Of a stretch of DNA of 9,010 nt, positions 6,054 through 9,010 are shown piece by piece. The notes under the pieces were generated by a model, which saw only the letters and a program-made list of their open reading frames with translations, was not told the DNA's origin and made no database searches. Source of the DNA: Acidobacteriota bacterium (lineage in GTDB: Bacteria > Acidobacteriota > UBA6911 > RPQK01 > JAPXNP01); contig JAUWTT010000126.1 of NCBI GenBank assembly GCA_030614585.1, positions 1 through 9,010 of the forward strand, in the 5' to 3' direction. Position 1 is the stretch's first letter; every line of letters starts with the position of its first letter. Made by a program: the position numbers and the translations under genes.

Positions 6054-8720
6054 ATGACTCTAGACTTTTTCGAGCGCTTCAAAAAGAACCTCAACAGGAA
6101 CACCGACCATATTGCATTCCGAAACCTTACCTCACAAGGTGCCGAGACTTACTCCTACTCTCAAGTTGACCGAGAAATCAGAACCCTGAGTCGTTACCTT
6201 CAGAAGCAGGGAGTACACCCGGGCGACAAGGTGGGGATCCTGATGGGGAATCACTCCCGATGGTGTGTGGCTTTTCTCGCCGCACAGAGTGCCGGTGCAA
6301 TCATGGTTCCGCTGGACGCACTTCACACACCTGAGACGCTGGCAAAACTGGTAAACCATTCCGAATGTACTTTCCTGTTCTGTACCGAGAACCTCGGCCC
6401 CGTTCTGGAGCGAATCCAGGAACTTCGCAGCGAGGCAATTCCCGTTCTCATGCTTGGGGACAGCAAAGGGGTCTACCCTGAGTGGAATTCAATTCTGGCA
6501 GAAACCGATGAAGAAGAGATCCCGCTTCCCCTCGTGCCGAGGGACCTTGATGGGACTCACATCATTATGTACACCAGCGGGACCACGGGCGACCCGAAGG
6601 GCGTGGCCTTAACGGGTCGGAGCCTGTACAGAACCATTGCTGAGTCACTTAATGTGATCGATGTTACGCACGCTGACAACTTTCTAAGCGTGTTGCCTCT
6701 TTACCACATTCTGGCACTGGTCGTTAACTTCATGGTGCCCCTGTACGCGGGTTGTCGAGTGACTTTTCTGGATGTTCTGGATCCCCAGAGAATCCTCAAG
6801 ACCTTTCGGGAAGAAGGGATCACGATCTTTGTCTGTGTTCCCCAGTTCTACTACGTTTTACAGCGACGCATTCTGCAGGAAGTTGAGCGACAGAAACCTC
6901 TTTTGCGGTTTATTTTCAAACGGCTCTACCGAATCTCACGGTTCTGCAATTCGAGACTGAAGCTTAATCCAGGAAAGAGGTTCTTTTCGAAGGTCCATTC
7001 GCAGTTCGGTTCCCGGTTTCGCCTGTTTGCGGTGGGTGGAGCCCGCTTCGATTTTGAAATAGCGGAATCCCTGCGTGACTTGGGCTTCCATATCATCCAG
7101 GCGTATGGGCTGACAGAAACAGCTTCTGTCGCCACAATCGCGTCACCGAATTCCGAAGGCCTGGGCTCGGTAGGAAAACCACTTCCTCATGTCAAACTTG
7201 AGATCGCAAATCCCAACCAAGAAGGCATTGGTGAAGTTCTGATCCGCGGTGAGGGCGTGATGGAGGGTTACTACAAGAACCCGGAAGCCACCAACGAAGC
7301 GATCGACAAAGACATGTGGCTGCACACCGGAGACCTTGGCTACATTTCAAACGAGGGCGATCTCTACATCACAGGACGCATGAAGGACGTCATTGTGCTC
7401 AGCTCGGGTAAGAACATCTATCCGGAGGAGATCGAGGACTTCTACCTGATGAATTGCCCGTTCATCAAAGAACTTTGTGTCGTCGGAGTTGAGGACAGCG
7501 GCGCCTCGACCGGACAGGAAAGCCTTCACGCCGTTGTTGTCCCCGATTTCGACTACTTGAAGAGCCGGCAAGTTGTAAATGCATACGACATGATCCGCTA
7601 CCTGATGGAGAACCTGTCTCAGCAACTGCCCTCGCACAAACGGGTTCACAGCCTCGAAATCCGGCAAGAACCTCTTCCCCGGACCACGACGAGGAAGATC
7701 AAACGATTCGAGCTTGAACGTGAACTGCGAGAGGGAGTCGCCAGGAAGAAACATGACGATGCGGAAGCATGGCAACCGTCGTCAGCACTGGAGGCTGAGG
7801 TAGTTGAACAGCTGAAGACCATTAAGCAGCTTGAAGATCTGCGGCCCAACATGAATCTTGAGCTTGACATCGGTTTGGACTCGCTGGAGAGAGTCGAATT
7901 CATTTCCAACTTGCAGGAGCGTTATCAGGTAGACATTTCAGACAACCAGGCGATGGAGCTTTTCACTCTTCAGGATGTTTTCGATCTAGTGACCACAGCC
8001 CTTGAATCTCCTGGTTCCGCTGCAGGCACCCAGAAGAAATCCTGGAGAGAAATCCTGGAAGAGCCGCTCAACGCCGAGGACCAAGCCAAAGTCTGGGAAA
8101 GGTTGAGGAGAAGGTCTTTTGTCGAGTTCCTGTTTGTGCTTACTACGAAAGTGACATTCATTCTGTGCAAGCTGCTTTTTCGACTGAAAGGTGAGGGGAT
8201 GGTGAACCTTCCTCGTGAATATCCGTTCATGCTCTGTCCCAATCATCTCAGTTACGTTGATGCATTTGTTGTAGCTGCACTCTTGCCGCCCAGAGTTGTC
8301 AAGAGATTCTTCGCGCTGGGTTATGCGGACTACTTCAGTACTGGGATTGCCGGTTACCTGGGACAACTGGTCAAGACAGTTCCCGTCGACTCGGATCGGA
8401 ATCTGAGGCAAGCGCTCCGCTTGGCAGCAGAGGGATTACAGCAGGATCTGGTACTGTGTGTTTTCCCCGAAGGCGAGCGGTCTATCGACGGCAGCCTCAA
8501 AACATTCAGAAAAGGTCCCGCAATACTGTCAACCGAACTGAACGTTCCCGTTGTGCCGGTGGGCATCCAGGGATCATATGAGGTCTGGCGCCGGGGTTCA
8601 GGTGAATTCCGCCTTCGCCCAATCAAAGTACGTTTCGGGAAGCCAATCCGTCCGGAAACAGGAGAGAGTGTAGAGGCTTTCAACAAACGCCTTTACAAAG
8701 CCGTCGAGGAACTGGTCTGA
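6054..8720 (+). CDS. Acyl-AMP ligase / acyl-carrier / PlsC acyltransferase fusion
   Basis: This is an 888-residue protein with three activities. Residues 1-560 are an ANL adenylating domain of the long-chain acyl-CoA/acyl-ACP synthetase type. Visible motifs are the P-loop YTSGTTGDPKG (173-183), YGLTET (351-356), HTGDLG (424-429), GRMKDVIVLSSGKNIYPEE (441-459) and the A10 lysine K548 in TTRKIKR. Residues about 575-650 are an acyl-carrier domain with the phosphopantetheine serine S610 in LDIGLDSLERVEF. A hydrophobic segment (about 689-711) precedes a PlsC/AGPAT domain with H731-x4-D736 in NHLSYVDA, FPEGERS (804-810) and VPVVPVGIQGS (832-842). A reasonable inference is ATP-dependent fatty-acid activation, loading on the internal carrier and transfer to a lysolipid at the inner membrane. 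E. coli Aas has the acyltransferase first and no internal carrier. A TTG at 6045 is an alternative start adding three residues; neither start has a strong Shine-Dalgarno. Confidence 0.94.
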   Translation: MTLDFFERFKKNLNRNTDHIAFRNLTSQGAETYSYSQVDREIRTLSRYLQKQGVHPGDKVGILMGNHSRWCVAFLAAQSAGAIMVPLDALHTPETLAKLVNHSECTFLFCTENLGPVLERIQELRSEAIPVLMLGDSKGVYPEWNSILAETDEEEIPLPLVPRDLDGTHIIMYTSGTTGDPKGVALTGRSLYRTIAESLNVIDVTHADNFLSVLPLYHILALVVNFMVPLYAGCRVTFLDVLDPQRILKTFREEGITIFVCVPQFYYVLQRRILQEVERQKPLLRFIFKRLYRISRFCNSRLKLNPGKRFFSKVHSQFGSRFRLFAVGGARFDFEIAESLRDLGFHIIQAYGLTETASVATIASPNSEGLGSVGKPLPHVKLEIANPNQEGIGEVLIRGEGVMEGYYKNPEATNEAIDKDMWLHTGDLGYISNEGDLYITGRMKDVIVLSSGKNIYPEEIEDFYLMNCPFIKELCVVGVEDSGASTGQESLHAVVVPDFDYLKSRQVVNAYDMIRYLMENLSQQLPSHKRVHSLEIRQEPLPRTTTRKIKRFELERELREGVARKKHDDAEAWQPSSALEAEVVEQLKTIKQLEDLRPNMNLELDIGLDSLERVEFISNLQERYQVDISDNQAMELFTLQDVFDLVTTALESPGSAAGTQKKSWREILEEPLNAEDQAKVWERLRRRSFVEFLFVLTTKVTFILCKLLFRLKGEGMVNLPREYPFMLCPNHLSYVDAFVVAALLPPRVVKRFFALGYADYFSTGIAGYLGQLVKTVPVDSDRNLRQALRLAAEGLQQDLVLCVFPEGERSIDGSLKTFRKGPAILSTELNVPVVPVGIQGSYEVWRRGSGEFRLRPIKVRFGKPIRPETGESVEAFNKRLYKAVEELV

Positions 8721-8739
8721 GAAGACTTTCACTGGGGCC

Positions 8740-8914
8740 GGATAATTCGAACCACCAAGACACCAGGAACACCAAGGAATCAAGAGTGCTGGTTATGAAT
8801 CCCTTGGGGACACCAGCAAGTCTTGACTGCTAATCGACCTGCGGGGGTCTGGTTAAGGTAACCCCTTTCTTCTTGGTGTTCCTGGTGTCTTGGTGGTGAG
8901 TCCATGAATTGTCC
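8740..8914. repeat. Long perfect inverted repeat enclosing two hairpins
   Basis: The arms at 8751-8776 and 8872-8897 are perfectly complementary over 26 bases, each with the CACNAAGNN nine-base period. Outside them, GGATAATTC (8740-8748) and GAATTGTCC (8906-8914) pair at eight of nine positions, with about eight extra bases on the right. Inside are two smaller stems. TCAAGA/TGCTGGT at 8780-8793 pairs with 8812-8826 (13 pairs with a small internal bulge) and is capped by TCCC-TTG-GGGA (8800-8810). GGTTA-AGG-TAACC lies at 8851-8863. As RNA or cruciform DNA this would be a branched structure. It follows the acyl ligase stop by 30 bases. It may be a non-autonomous mobile or REP-like element, or a structured 3' end. 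No transposase or target duplication is visible. Confidence 0.7.
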
Positions 8915-9010
8915 CGGTTAGATCGCGCCTGTTGCCTTACCTTTCCGTCGCGTTCCTCGACAGCCTCTTTGACCTTACGAGCCGCTTGATCCGGGTCCAG
9001 ACCGGAAATG
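8830..9010 (-). CDS. Possible 3' end of an unrecognised gene entering from the right edge
   Basis: On the minus strand a frame open from base 9008 reads ISGLDPDQAARKVKEAV then EERDGKVRQQARSN, a charged helical pattern that looks protein-like. It then runs through the right arm of the inverted repeat (giving HHQDTRNTKKK) and stops at TAG (8832-8830). No family was recognised. The last 25 or so residues come from repeat and intergenic sequence, so either the repeat has extended or replaced the native C-terminus, or the frame is open by chance. A plus-strand frame is also open across 8917-9009, so coding direction is not certain. Confidence 0.33.
   Translation of the reverse strand, partial: ISGLDPDQAARKVKEAVEERDGKVRQQARSNRDNSWTHHQDTRNTKKKGVTLTRPPQVD

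Noticed and set aside
7347..7775. 142-residue minus-strand ORF inside the acyl ligase
   Set aside because: It lies opposite well-conserved ligase motifs in the plus-strand frame; its translation shows no motif of its own.
7986..8411. 141-residue minus-strand ORF opposite the carrier and PlsC domains
   Set aside because: It is a shadow of the conserved carrier and acyltransferase coding sequence, without independent support.
8751..8897. CRISPR array
   Set aside because: The repeat arms are inverted rather than direct, there are only two, and no regular spacers or cas genes are present.

Overview
The window looks like chromosomal DNA of a Gram-negative bacterium of moderate GC. Periplasmic adaptor proteins and a MacB-type permease imply two membranes. 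The multi-module adaptors, the ligase-carrier-acyltransferase fusion and the CAC-periodic intergenic repeats fit an environmental lineage such as Acidobacteriota or Planctomycetota, but the phylum is an inference and is not settled by the sequence.

Layout. Bases 1-412 (minus strand) hold a short Phd/YefM-family antitoxin gene. Its stop overlaps the start of an unrecognised reading frame that runs off the left edge. Bases 413-569 are non-coding and hold an imperfect inverted repeat. Bases 570-5485 (minus strand) are a three-gene export operon, read right to left: a double-length secreted protein made of two HlyD/MFP adaptor modules in tandem, a membrane-anchored single adaptor (4-base ATGA overlap), and a MacB/FtsX-type ABC permease 42 bases further on. 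No ATP-binding subunit is present in the operon or elsewhere in the window.

The gap 5486-6053 is not empty. It carries an orphan arm of the intergenic repeat (5683-5708) and a 170-base minus-strand remnant of a zinc-type medium-chain alcohol dehydrogenase. The remnant keeps the N-terminus and what looks like the last residues of the C-terminus in another frame, so most of the gene has been deleted. A TATAAT box stands upstream of the next gene.

Bases 6054-8720 (plus strand) encode a large lipid-metabolism fusion: an acyl-adenylating ligase, then an acyl-carrier domain, then a PlsC-type glycerolipid acyltransferase. Taken together, the domains suggest one polypeptide that activates a fatty acid, holds it as a thioester and transfers it to a lysophospholipid or glycerol-phosphate acceptor.

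Bases 8721-9010 hold a perfect 26-bp inverted repeat of the same repeat family enclosing two smaller hairpins. A minus-strand reading frame enters from the right edge and runs through the right arm of this repeat.
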